DNA of 64,000 bases from Bacteroidota bacterium (GCA_013289015.1 JABDAV010000003.1:19480-83479); one strand, 5' to 3'. Counted from the first letter of the stretch, positions 1-7,570 are shown. A program made the numbers and translations. Notes: generated by a model not told the origin, from the sequence alone.

Positions 1-182
1 TGCACAACAATGTAACTAAAGACAGCGCCTATGTAGTAATGCCGGCTACAATGAAGTTCGACGTCAACGGTACGAAGGTGGTGCAGTCTGGAGCAGTTTT
101 TACGGTCGCGTTGCATAAAACGGCGGATGGTTGGCGTGTGGCTGCATGGGCCTGGGCAAAAGGAGCGAATAAAAATCAGTGA
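1..182 (+). CDS. C-terminal end of a SnoaL-like / NTF2-fold protein (partial)
   Basis: The window opens inside a gene. Reading from base 3, about 59 codons run open to a TGA at 180-182. The visible tail (MKFDVNGTKVVQSGAVFTV, then GWRVAAWAWAKG) has the alternating beta strands and the closing W-x-V/I strand of DUF4440/SnoaL-like NTF2-fold proteins, which bind small molecules or act as isomerase-like enzymes. The 5' part, any signal peptide and the active site lie outside the window, so no specific activity can be given. The family call rests on fold pattern only; the gene itself is well supported because the frame is open to the edge. Confidence 0.55.
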   Translation, partial: HNNVTKDSAYVVMPATMKFDVNGTKVVQSGAVFTVALHKTADGWRVAAWAWAKGANKNQ

Positions 183-544
183 TTGATAAACTGGATTGTG
201 AAGAATTGCCTTCAATTCAATCATAAGCTGCAACCAATAAGAATATTTGCTAAAGCAAGGCTGGACATCTTCTCTATCGCAGCGAGGTATTCATCACAAA
301 ACCAATGTGCGTGGCATGAGAGCTCCAGCTCATCTGGCTCAAGTATGCAGTCTGACTTTTTGTAGCGTACATGTGCCATTGCAACCTTTTATAAATTAAG
401 GCACAAGTACCCAGCATACAAGCTTGCAACAATGAACACGCAGGGTCTCGTAGCCCTGCACATAAGCTTTAAACGAAGACCCTTCTAAGACAAAGACAAC
501 AAAACAGGATATACAATAACAATAGATTAAAAAGGAAAAACTAT
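183..544. other. 362-bp gap with no convincing gene
   Basis: A 60-codon open frame starts at 183, but its composition is low-complexity and resembles no family I know. A short hairpin is present: GCAGGG at 440-445 pairs with CCCTGC at 454-459 around an 8-base loop, without a T tract after it. A smaller palindrome, GAGCT-CC-AGCTC, lies near 320-331. A purine-rich AAAAAGGAAAAA stretch just before 545 may help ribosome binding for the next gene. Nothing else stands out. Confidence 0.5.
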
Positions 545-838
545 ATGACTAATAAACAGCTCGGCTATGTAATTAAAATGGTCGCAAAGCCAGGATATGG
601 CGACACTCTACGCAAACTTGCCACAGACGGTATGAGAATAGCAAACGAAGGTGGCATGTGGGTTCATTGCCTGGTTGAAAACGAACCAGATACTTTGTGG
701 ACATTTGAATTTTTTGCGAATGAAAAAGAAAAGGCTCGATACGAGGAAAGTGACCTTGCAGATAAACTACGTGATGAAATATTAGACCTTCTCGGCAGAG
801 CCACCTCTACGTGTTGCGGTGACACCATTTTCGGCTAG
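545..838 (+). CDS. ABM-domain protein (putative quinol monooxygenase / heme-degrading-like fold)
   Basis: A 97-residue protein made of a single antibiotic-biosynthesis-monooxygenase (ABM) type ferredoxin-like domain. The pattern fits: a first strand (GYVIKMVAKPG), a helix (DTLRKLATDGMRIA), a pairing strand with a conserved tryptophan (WVHCLVENEPDTLWTFEFF), then a second helix with the basic and acidic residues usual before the last strand. These small dimeric proteins oxidise quinols or aromatic substrates, or serve as accessory proteins; the substrate cannot be read from sequence. The ATG at 545 follows a purine-rich leader. It stands alone, with the SymE-like gene pointing towards it from the right. 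Confidence 0.6.
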   Translation: MTNKQLGYVIKMVAKPGYGDTLRKLATDGMRIANEGGMWVHCLVENEPDTLWTFEFFANEKEKARYEESDLADKLRDEILDLLGRATSTCCGDTIFG

Positions 839-881
839 TTGGCTTCCAAAGATCTAGCTTGGGCTCGATGTCGAATTGAGA

Positions 882-932
882 TTAGACTTCACCGGCGACA
901 TTTCCTCCTTTTTTAGTTGAAGCAGGTTTCAT
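882..932 (-). pseudogene. Possible 16-codon remnant of a DinD/antirepressor-like protein
   Basis: On the minus strand a short frame reads ...MKPASTKKGGNVAGEV and then stops. The phrase TKKGGNVAG resembles a basic, glycine-rich segment that recurs in DinD-like and prophage-antirepressor-like proteins (K-x-G-G-N-V/I-A-G). Nothing recognisable precedes or follows it. If real it is debris just downstream of the SymE-like gene; sixteen codons are too few to be sure. Confidence 0.2.
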
Positions 933-963
933 AGCAATGCTACTGTTTAAGGAATACCAAACC

Positions 964-1143
964 TCAACCATTAGTTTCTTTTATTATTAGCAGCTTATTT
1001 CTTTTACACAACAGCTTTACTTTTTCGCCTGGTTTAAAACCAAGTTTATGCAGCCATTTGCCTTCTATGCGTATAGCAGGCACAGTAATATAAGTACGTT
1101 CACGGCTGTGATGTTTGGTGCTGATAGTCAGGTGTCGTTGCAT
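964..1143 (-). CDS. SymE-type toxin (AbrB-fold type I toxin family)
   Basis: A small basic protein matching the SymE toxin family: a lead strand (HLTISTKH), then YITVPAIRIEGKWLHKLGF, a G-x-K-V-K-L strand and a final L-L-I-I strand. In E. coli SymE is an SOS-induced, AbrB-fold toxin controlled by an antisense RNA; that is family knowledge, not shown here. I chose the ATG at 1143 (59 residues) because relatives start just before the HLTIS-like strand; an in-frame ATG at 1194 would add 17 unremarkable residues. It is divergent from the XRE regulator at 1297, and overlapping inverted repeats lie between or over their 5' ends. No antisense RNA gene could be proven. Confidence 0.65.
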   Translation of the reverse strand: MQRHLTISTKHHSRERTYITVPAIRIEGKWLHKLGFKPGEKVKLLCKRNKLLIIKETNG

Positions 1144-1182
1144 AAGCTTAATATTAGCAGGCATCAAAATAGTAAATGGCTT

Positions 1183-1252
1183 TACTGTATGCAACAGTTA
1201 CAGTATGTAAAACACGTGCAAACTGTGTAAATTACATACCGCATTAGTTTTG
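1183..1252. promoter_or_regulatory. Palindromic operator region between the SymE-like and XRE genes
   Basis: Two perfect inverted repeats overlap here. TACTGTA (1183-1189) pairs with TACAGTA (1199-1205), and GTATGTAA (1203-1210) pairs with TTACATAC (1232-1239) with a 21-base gap that itself holds ACAC/GTGT. Directly after lies TAGTTTTG (1245-1252), a perfect TAnnTTTG match to the Bacteroidota -7 element, 45 bases before the XRE start codon. The arrangement suits a repressor site controlling one or both divergent genes. Binding by the XRE protein is inference. Confidence 0.5.
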
Positions 1253-1296
1253 AAAATGTTTTATTTTACAGCATCATTTACTTTAAACCATTAACC

Positions 1297-1722
1297 ATGA
1301 CAGAGAATAAAATACATCACGGCAGGAATATAAAACGCTTCAGGGAACTGTTTGGCATAAAGCAGGAAGCGCTGGCACTGGAACTGGGTGATGACTGGAA
1401 CCAGCAACGCATTTCTTTACTGGAACAAAAAGAAGAAATACCGGATAACGTACTGGAAGAAATAGCCAAAGTTTTAAAAGTACCTGCTGAAGCTATTAAA
1501 CATTTTGATGAAGAAAAAGCGATAAATGTAATTGGTAATACTGTAACTACTGTTAATGATAATGCAACCGGACAACTCTTTCAATTTAATCCTACAATAA
1601 ATCCCATTGAAAAATGGATGGAAGCCCTTGAACAAAACAAACAACTGTATGAGCGTTTATTACAAGGTGAACGCGAAAAAGTGGAGCTGTTGGAAAAAAT
1701 GCTGAAAGAAAGGCCCTGGTAA
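1297..1722 (+). CDS. XRE-family helix-turn-helix regulator with C-terminal coiled coil
   Basis: A 141-residue protein. Residues about 8-70 form a lambda-repressor-like HTH: GRNIKRFRELFGIKQEALA, then a recognition-helix region around WNQQRISLLEQ, then IPDNVLEEIAKVLKVP. A middle part rich in N/T and beta-prone (VIGNTVTTVNDNATG) is followed by a helix of about 35 residues (MEALEQNKQLYERLLQ onward), probably a dimerising coiled coil. Such regulators are common in Bacteroidota accessory regions. A TAnnTTTG box and a perfect palindrome lie just upstream, consistent with autoregulation and with control of the divergent SymE-like gene; that link is inference. Confidence 0.75.
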   Translation: MTENKIHHGRNIKRFRELFGIKQEALALELGDDWNQQRISLLEQKEEIPDNVLEEIAKVLKVPAEAIKHFDEEKAINVIGNTVTTVNDNATGQLFQFNPTINPIEKWMEALEQNKQLYERLLQGEREKVELLEKMLKERPW

Positions 1723-1985
1723 ATTCAATATCTCCTAAATAGCCATGTGTATGTGTGAGCCGTCGCATTGCGTTTTACCTGACGAAATTCTATATCATAC
1801 CAAAATTTGGCGATATCAATAACAATGAACTTTTAATTATAAATTTAATCCGGCATGTGCGGGATTCCGGGCTGGACGAATTTCAAATACCAGTTCTTCA
1901 AGCCTAACGTTGGTGGCAATTTTTCGTGTGGCTGAATTATCCAAGGCATGATGTAACTTTTGCTTTTCTCACACGTAAACCGTGT

Positions 1986-3632
1986 ATGAAAATATTCTAT
2001 TGCAGCCTATCTATACTAATTCATCTTTTTATAACTGAGGCAAAAGCTCAGGAAAGAAATAACGTTCAGCTTTTTTTGTCTGCATTGGATTCTATAAGAA
2101 TATCTTTAAAAATCCCGGGAATGGCTGTTGCTGTTATGAAAGAAGATTCTACTCTTTTAAATGATGGCTTAGGTTTCGCAGACTTAAAAAACAAAATTAA
2201 GGTTACACCAAATACTACTTTTAGAATAGCTTCTATTACCAAAACTTTTACTTCCACACTGATTATGCAATTAGTTGAGCAGGGAAAATTAACTCTGCAA
2301 ACTCCAATCTCAAAATTCGGCATTGATCTGGGTGATCCAAATATAAAAGTTAAAAATTTACTTACCCACACGTCTGAAATTGAGCCGGGAAAATATTATC
2401 AATATAACGGTTACCGCTATGGCAAATTAGGGCAGGTCATTGAAAAAGTATCGGGCATTCCTTTTTATCAATTACTGATGCAAAATATTGTGAAACCCCT
2501 GAACATGAATTTCACCGCTCCCGGTCTTCCTATTCATGATTCCTTATTCGACTTTGATATGTACACAAAAAACCATCCTGAGATGCTTCCCTTTTTTGAA
2601 AATTCATTTTCGCACCTTGCAAAAGCTTACGATGTTAATGATAAAGAAGAAATTGTTGAAACCCAATACCTCGATGAGTTTGGCGCTTTTGGCGGGTTAG
2701 CAACAAATGTAACTGACCTTTTAAAGTATTCTAAAGCTATTGACAGTAACGAATTTGTTTCTGCAAAAACCCAACAAGAAATATTTACTCCTAACCGGAC
2801 AACAAATGGTGAAATAACACCTTATGGATTAGGTTGGTTTACTCAAAATTATAAGGGTATTGATTTTTATTGGCATTATGGACAGACACAAGGAGAGTCA
2901 GGTTTATTTGTAAAAGTTTCTTCAATGAAATTGACGCTTGCTGTGCTTACAAATAGTATAAAGCTGAGCAGTCCTTTTCCTCTTGGCGATGGCGATTTAT
3001 TAATATCTCCGGTTGGTCAGCTTTTTTATAAATGTTTCGTGAATAAAGATGATGCCGTTTCCGGAATTGACTTTAGTCAACCTATTAATGAAATCCGGAA
3101 AGAAATCAAAGAACATTTTAAAAGTGAATACAAAGATTTTTATAATAAAGAAATAATTTCCGAAGCCACAATTGACAATTTTAAGGGCGACACTGCAAGC
3201 GCAAAAAAGCTTTATAATTTATACGCAGAATTGAATTTTAAAAATATTCAGATCAGGAAATATAATTCGATTGTGGCACAGATTAATGATGTGGGCATCA
3301 ATCAGGAAATTTCCAAAAAATTTGTGCTTAAGAAGCCAACAAAAATTCAAATAACAGGTATCGGTGAAAACTGCTCGGGCGATTTTAAATCCTGGTGCGA
3401 CTATGGCTGGATAGAAGATACTGAAGGGAAAATTATTTGGCGGATGCAGACACAACCTGCCGTCCCTGCCGGAGGAGCAGTAAAAAATCAGAAAGTAGAA
3501 ACTGTTATTACGCTCCTTGCAGGAACATATATTCTCAAATACAAATCCGATTCGGGACATGCTTATGATAATTGGGATTCATTGCCTCCAGACAATTTCA
3601 TTTGGGGTATAACATTATCTTTAATTGACTAA
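1986..3632 (+). CDS. Secreted beta-lactamase-family serine hydrolase
   Basis: About 548 residues with a signal peptide (MKIFYCSLSILIHLFITEAK, cleaved near AQ). The N-terminal two thirds is a class C beta-lactamase / DD-peptidase fold: nucleophile motif S83-I-T-K86, a tyrosine motif at Y140 reading YNG instead of the usual YxN, and an H-Y-G box replacing KTG. The C-terminal ~170 residues hold a second domain that I read as beta-rich, typical of lipoprotein-like serine hydrolases acting on esters or peptides; the substrate is unknown. I chose ATG 1986 because the signal peptide starts there; an in-frame ATG at 1926 would add a 20-residue non-signal extension. It is a single-gene unit. Confidence 0.75.
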   Translation: MKIFYCSLSILIHLFITEAKAQERNNVQLFLSALDSIRISLKIPGMAVAVMKEDSTLLNDGLGFADLKNKIKVTPNTTFRIASITKTFTSTLIMQLVEQGKLTLQTPISKFGIDLGDPNIKVKNLLTHTSEIEPGKYYQYNGYRYGKLGQVIEKVSGIPFYQLLMQNIVKPLNMNFTAPGLPIHDSLFDFDMYTKNHPEMLPFFENSFSHLAKAYDVNDKEEIVETQYLDEFGAFGGLATNVTDLLKYSKAIDSNEFVSAKTQQEIFTPNRTTNGEITPYGLGWFTQNYKGIDFYWHYGQTQGESGLFVKVSSMKLTLAVLTNSIKLSSPFPLGDGDLLISPVGQLFYKCFVNKDDAVSGIDFSQPINEIRKEIKEHFKSEYKDFYNKEIISEATIDNFKGDTASAKKLYNLYAELNFKNIQIRKYNSIVAQINDVGINQEISKKFVLKKPTKIQITGIGENCSGDFKSWCDYGWIEDTEGKIIWRMQTQPAVPAGGAVKNQKVETVITLLAGTYILKYKSDSGHAYDNWDSLPPDNFIWGITLSLID

Positions 3633-3684
3633 TATTTAAGTAAACTGCTATCAACAAAAGTATCCTTCGTTGGGCGAAATTTTT

Positions 3685-3876
3685 ATGCGAACAGTTTTTA
3701 TAATCATATCAATCTTAAGCTTGACTTCATTGCAGGCACAAACAGTTGACACAAAAGCTGCTTCAGCTGACAGTACAAAGAAGGGGCTGCCATCAGCATA
3801 CAATGCTGAAAGAAGGGCCCTGGTAAATCCTTCCTCAAAGCGTAAGGAAATCTTTTTGTCGAGCATCGTCTCCTGA
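3685..3876 (+). CDS. Small possible secreted protein, function unknown
   Basis: A 63-codon frame beginning MRTVFIIISILSLTSLQAQ, a clear signal-peptide-like start with a cleavage-type A-Q end, followed by about 44 polar residues with no recognisable domain. It may be the stump of a once longer secreted protein, because the mature part looks like an ordinary N-terminal linker and ends abruptly. It sits between the serine hydrolase and the marR operon without a visible promoter. I cannot exclude a chance frame. Confidence 0.3.
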   Translation: MRTVFIIISILSLTSLQAQTVDTKAASADSTKKGLPSAYNAERRALVNPSSKRKEIFLSSIVS

Positions 3877-3979
3877 AAGGAACGATTCGGCTGAAATGAA
3901 TAACGCATTGTCCCCTGTGAGAGAAGATGCCCGGCAACAAATAATTTGGGTGTGCTAAATTTTTATGTTTATTTTGTAA

Positions 3980-4012
3980 GGTAAACTTACAAGTTTATAT
4001 AACAAGTTTACC
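3980..4012. promoter_or_regulatory. Triple-box operator upstream of marR
   Basis: Three copies of one heptamer lie within 33 bp, ending 8 bases before the marR start. GGTAAACTT (3980-3988) and AAGTTTACC (4004-4012) are a perfect 9-bp inverted pair. A third copy, AAGTTTA (3991-3997), makes a perfect 16-bp palindrome with the first (TAAACTT-AC-AAGTTTA, 3982-3997). MarR proteins typically bind such palindromes over their own promoter, so autorepression of the whole operon is likely. Confidence 0.65.
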
Positions 4013-4020
4013 GATATTTA

Positions 4021-4455
4021 ATGGAAACAAAAGAGTTAGCATCGTTATTACGTTTGGCAATTTCCGCACTGCATAAAGGTTTGCGAAAACAAACACAAGC
4101 CGTCAATACTTATTCTATGACGGAAATAGAAACCATTGGTCATTTAATGCATAATGGCTCTCTCCTGCCGACAGAATTGGCATCACTAACAAGAATTACA
4201 ACACAATCCATGTCGCAGATATTGAAAAAAATGGAAGAAGAAGGTATTATTAAAAGAACCCTATCAAAAGATGATAAGCGCAAGATCTATATTTCACTTA
4301 CCGCTTCAGGAAAAAAAACTGTTGAAAAAACACGCTATGAAAAAGATGAATGGCTTAAAACCACCATTGAAAAATCGTTATCAGCGAAAGAAAAAGAATT
4401 GCTTATAAAAGCGTTGCCGGTGTTAAACAAATTATCTCAAACAAATAAAACATAA
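4021..4455 (+). CDS. MarR-family transcriptional regulator
   Basis: A 144-residue winged-helix protein. After an N-terminal dimerisation helix come TEIETIGHLMHNG, the HTH (PTELASLTRITTQSMSQILKKMEEEG), the wing with the MarR signature (KDDKRKIYISLTASGKK) and C-terminal helices. MarR proteins usually repress an adjacent efflux or detoxification operon and release DNA on binding a small phenolic or drug-like ligand. It leads a tight operon: 4 bases to the membrane gene, then 4 to the MFS exporter and 33 to the hydrolase. The palindromic boxes at 3980-4012 support autoregulation. Confidence 0.85.
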   Translation: METKELASLLRLAISALHKGLRKQTQAVNTYSMTEIETIGHLMHNGSLLPTELASLTRITTQSMSQILKKMEEEGIIKRTLSKDDKRKIYISLTASGKKTVEKTRYEKDEWLKTTIEKSLSAKEKELLIKALPVLNKLSQTNKT

Positions 4456-4459
4456 ACCC

Positions 4460-4774
4460 ATGGAATGGTACAATTATTTAAGTGCATTTTTTGCAGGGGT
4501 TTTTCTTACCAATTCTGTTCCGCATTTTGTAAGCGGCATTTGCGGTAATCCTTTTCCAACGCCGTTTGCAAAACCGCCGGGCAAAGGACTTTCCTCACCA
4601 ATAGTAAATGTTGCATGGAGTTTATTCAACTTAATCATTGGTTTTTTTCTTTTAAAAAAAGCAAAGATCTCTTCCGATGATGATCTTTCATTAGCAATAT
4701 TTTTTACCGGTATCGCATTGATAAGTTTTTTTTCAGCGAAACATTTTACCAGGAAAGAAAAGACTAAAGATTAA
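4460..4774 (+). CDS. Small conserved membrane protein in the marR-MFS operon
   Basis: A 104-residue integral membrane protein with about three hydrophobic segments (near residues 5-20, 50-68 and 78-93). Between the first two is a conspicuous conserved-looking loop: VPHFVSGICGNPFPTPFAKP followed by PGKGLSS. I recognise this loop as recurring in small uncharacterised membrane proteins of several phyla, but no function is established to my knowledge. Its position, 4 bases after marR and 4 before the MFS exporter, suggests a role linked to efflux or the same stress. No catalytic motif is visible. Confidence 0.6.
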   Translation: MEWYNYLSAFFAGVFLTNSVPHFVSGICGNPFPTPFAKPPGKGLSSPIVNVAWSLFNLIIGFFLLKKAKISSDDDLSLAIFFTGIALISFFSAKHFTRKEKTKD

Positions 4775-4778
4775 GAAG

Positions 4779-6059
4779 ATGAAGATTAGTAACGTTAGTA
4801 CATTCAGGGCATTTAAAAGTACTAATTATACCCTATATTTTATCGGTCGTTCGGTTTCTCAATTCGGAACATGGATGCAGCGTACAGCAGTAGTTTGGAT
4901 TGTTTATACTGCCACACATTCTGCTTTTATGCTTGGGCTTACTGTTTTTGCAGAACAGTTTCCATCGTTTTTGTTTTCTGCATTCGGCGGTGTTGCTGCA
5001 GACAGGTATGATAAATATAAAATTGTAAACATTACGCAAATAACCTCTCTTATCCAGGCATGTTTACTTGCTGTATTGGTTATGACAAACCATTATGCTA
5101 TCTGGCAAATACTTGTATTGAGTGTTATACTCGGCGTTATTAATGCTTACGATGTTCCGGCAAGACAATCTATGATAAACGAAGTTGTTGTGGATAGAGC
5201 AGACTTACCAAGCGCTCTTTCGTTAAGCGCAGCAATGGCAAGTGTTGCCAGGTTATTAGGCCCGGCAGTATCAGGAATTATTTTAGAAAAATCCGGAGCA
5301 GGCATTTGCTTCTTGCTCAACGCTGCAAGTTTTGGCGCTGTAATGTTATCTATTGCATTTATGAAGAAACCGAAAACAATTCATCACAAACCAAAGAAGC
5401 ATGTGCTTAAAGAACTTGCGGAAGGATTTATTTATTTAAAACAGGAAGCATCTATTGGTTTAGTGATCGTAATGCTATCTCTTATAGGCTTATTGGTATT
5501 GCCTTACGATACACTTGTTCCTGTATTTGCAAAAATTGTTTTTAAAGGAAACGCAACAACGTTCGGTTACATTACAAGTTTTATTGGCGTGGGCGCTGTT
5601 GCCGGAACTATTCTTTTAGCCTCATTAAAACAAAGTGCATCACTTAGAAAAATATTATTGTTAAGCACCGTTATTCTCGGAACAGGATTAATTTGTTTTT
5701 CTTATACCGATAATTTTTCGTTGGCAATGCCATTTGCTGTAATTATTGGGTTTGGTGCTATGGCACAGTTCACCACCTGCAATATTATTGTACAATCTGA
5801 AGCTGTTCCTGAAATGAGAGGAAGAGCCGTCAGCATTATATTAACTGCAATATTCGGCATGGTGCCTTTAGGAAGTTTAATTGTCGGTGCAGTTTCGCAA
5901 AGAATTGGTGCGCAAACCACTTTACTTTGCCAGGGCATTATTGCAATTGTTATTGCTGCTATCTTCTTTAATATTTTGAAGAAAAAAAATACACCAGGAA
6001 AAAACATTAATGAAGAACTGTTAGAAGAAGCAGAAGAAATATTTTTAAAAGAAGCATAA
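4779..6059 (+). CDS. MFS exporter (EntS / MFS_3-like)
   Basis: A 426-residue transporter with 12 predicted membrane segments. Features of the EntS-like MFS_3 branch are visible: an N-terminal FRAFKSTNYTLYFIGRSVSQ, GTWMQRTAVVWIVY in helix 1, GGVAADRYDKYKI in the 2-3 loop, VPARQSMINEVV after helix 4, and SAAMASVARLLGPAVSGIIL in helix 5. Members export siderophores, drugs or other small molecules. The ATG at 4779 is 4 bases after the previous stop, so translation is probably coupled. Placement behind a MarR repressor points to ligand-induced efflux; the substrate is unknown. Confidence 0.8.
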   Translation: MKISNVSTFRAFKSTNYTLYFIGRSVSQFGTWMQRTAVVWIVYTATHSAFMLGLTVFAEQFPSFLFSAFGGVAADRYDKYKIVNITQITSLIQACLLAVLVMTNHYAIWQILVLSVILGVINAYDVPARQSMINEVVVDRADLPSALSLSAAMASVARLLGPAVSGIILEKSGAGICFLLNAASFGAVMLSIAFMKKPKTIHHKPKKHVLKELAEGFIYLKQEASIGLVIVMLSLIGLLVLPYDTLVPVFAKIVFKGNATTFGYITSFIGVGAVAGTILLASLKQSASLRKILLLSTVILGTGLICFSYTDNFSLAMPFAVIIGFGAMAQFTTCNIIVQSEAVPEMRGRAVSIILTAIFGMVPLGSLIVGAVSQRIGAQTTLLCQGIIAIVIAAIFFNILKKKNTPGKNINEELLEEAEEIFLKEA

Positions 6060-6092
6060 ACAAAATAATATTCATAATAATAAAAATATAAA

Positions 6093-6650
6093 ATGGAAAA
6101 CAAAAACACCGCTTTACTGGTAATGGATATGCAGGCATCTATCGTTAGCATGTTGCCCGTAAATGCAGCACCTACAAGCAATGTAATAAAGGCTATTGCA
6201 CATGCACGCAACAATGGCTTTCCTGTTATTTATATTGTGGTTGGGTTCAGACAAGGCTTACCTGAAGTAAGCAGCAACAACAAAGGTTTTTCTGCATCTA
6301 AAGAAAGATTGGCAAATACAGATATGAATGAATGGATGAAAATTGATGTTGCTGTTGCTCCGCAGGCAAATGACATTATTGTAACCAAACGCCGTGTAAG
6401 TGCATTTACGGGAAGTGATCTGGAAGTTGTTTTAAGAGCATTTGATGTAAAACATTTAGTGCTGACAGGTGTTGCAACAAGTGGCGTTGTTTTATCAACC
6501 GTTCGTGAAGCGGCAGACAAAGATTATGCTTTAACTGTTTTATCTGATGCTTGTGCAGATGGAGATGAAGAAGTACATCGTGTATTAACTACAAAAGTTT
6601 TTACGAGACAGGCAGATGTAATTACAACTGATGAATGGAGCAAGTTGTAA
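6093..6650 (+). CDS. Isochorismatase-like hydrolase lacking the usual catalytic cysteine
   Basis: A 185-residue alpha/beta protein of the isochorismatase-like superfamily. The Asp (LLVMDMQ, D12) and Lys (IIVTKRR, K99) of the usual catalytic triad are present. The segment that normally carries the nucleophilic Cys reads TGVATSGVVLSTVREA, placing a valine (V132) at the Cys position. Amidase members (nicotinamidase and similar) need that Cys, whereas true isochorismatases such as EntB and PhzD also lack it and use Asp/Lys to hydrolyse a vinyl ether. This gene may therefore hydrolyse a vinyl ether or similar bond. It is last in the marR operon, 33 bases after the MFS gene. Confidence 0.75.
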   Translation: MENKNTALLVMDMQASIVSMLPVNAAPTSNVIKAIAHARNNGFPVIYIVVGFRQGLPEVSSNNKGFSASKERLANTDMNEWMKIDVAVAPQANDIIVTKRRVSAFTGSDLEVVLRAFDVKHLVLTGVATSGVVLSTVREAADKDYALTVLSDACADGDEEVHRVLTTKVFTRQADVITTDEWSKL

Positions 6651-6926
6651 AGTCTTGAACTTCGCTTTGGCGCAGAAAATAGTGATAATACTGTAAATTC
6701 TTATAAAGCAGTAGATGGTTTTATCAACGGACTTTCATTAATTCTAATGTACAGTTGCATTAAACTTTACGCAAAAGAAAAAGTTAGGCTTAGAAAAACG
6801 GTCAAATCAATAAATGATGAATTTGGCCTTTTAATCGGTGTGTCTTCGGTAAATAACAAACTAACTTTAGTAACAGATAACATTACAGACTTTCAAAATA
6901 TTGAAGATGTAAAAATTGAAAATTAG
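6651..6926 (+). pseudogene. vapC: Headless vapC (PIN-domain toxin) remnant
   Basis: Directly after the hydrolase stop codon, in the same frame, 91 codons read SLELRFGAENSD..., then YAKEKVRLRKTVKSIND, FGLLIGVSSVNNKLTLVTDN and DFQNIEDVKIEN before a TAG. This is the C-terminal two thirds of a VapC PIN-domain toxin: the E-L-x-x-G-A segment, the Y-A-K-x-K-x-x-L helix and the LTLVT-N-x-x-DF-x-NI finish are all family hallmarks. The N-terminal ~40 residues with the first catalytic Asp are gone, and the D-L-L-I-G motif has become G-L-L-I-G. No start codon and no antitoxin remain. The breakpoint coincides with the end of the hydrolase gene. Confidence 0.75.
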
Positions 6927-7034
6927 TTCATTCGTAAATAATACTTCTACCAACAAGGGTATCTATGTACGCAGGCTGACAGAACGTGTCTTTCAAATTT
7001 TGTTTAACTAATCAGCTCCAGTAAAATGTAAACA

Positions 7035-7424
7035 ATGACAAACCTCACCTACGTATCACCCTGTTTAATTGTTACGGGTTTAAAGACTTCCGTTTCATTC
7101 TATGTAGATAAACTTGGCTTTGAAATCCGGTATATCGGTCCGGATGACGACCCCTATTTTGCTATTGTTGGCCGCGATAATATTTCCATTATGCTCAAGG
7201 CAGTTGCTGCTGACGTAAAACCAATTCCTAATCATACACGTCATCACTGGGCTCCTTCGGATGCGTACATTTCTGCTACAGAACCAGACAAGTTGTTTGA
7301 AGAATATCGTTCAAATGGTGTAGCATTCAGAAAGCCTATCCATGACAATAGTGATAATTTAAGGGGGTTTGAAATAGAAGATGCTGATGGGTATGTTTTA
7401 TTTTTTGGACGACCTAATTCATAA
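7035..7424 (+). CDS. VOC / glyoxalase-fold protein (bleomycin-resistance-like)
   Basis: A 129-residue vicinal-oxygen-chelate fold protein with the usual paired beta-alpha-beta modules. It opens YVSPCLIVTGLKTSVSFYVD-KLGFE and ends FEIEDADGYVLFFGRPNS, where the penultimate-strand glutamate is kept. A middle H-x-R-H-H-W segment replaces the classic second-module His. Members include bleomycin-binding resistance proteins and small lyases; which applies cannot be told. It has its own spacing (108 bases after the vapC remnant) and no obvious partner. Confidence 0.65.
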   Translation: MTNLTYVSPCLIVTGLKTSVSFYVDKLGFEIRYIGPDDDPYFAIVGRDNISIMLKAVAADVKPIPNHTRHHWAPSDAYISATEPDKLFEEYRSNGVAFRKPIHDNSDNLRGFEIEDADGYVLFFGRPNS

Positions 7425-7570
7425 TAAACGGCTGGCGAAGAAAGATCATACTCATCAATATTATTCTTCACTATAGCGAACAATTTCACCAAATCAATTA
7501 AAGATGTCATACATCGCTTTTAGCTTTGCATAAACCTGTTTCAGCAAAAACAATCTTTAAATATTCGCAC

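Noticed and set aside
183..365. 60-codon frame after the partial SnoaL-like gene
   Set aside because: No domain, no signal peptide and a serine-run end; likely a chance frame.
1860..1925. Possible integron attC-like wording (GCCTAACGTTGGTGGC) before the serine hydrolase
   Set aside because: Only the short GCCTAAC/GTTGG match is present; no complementary partner site, no integrase and no cassette array were seen.
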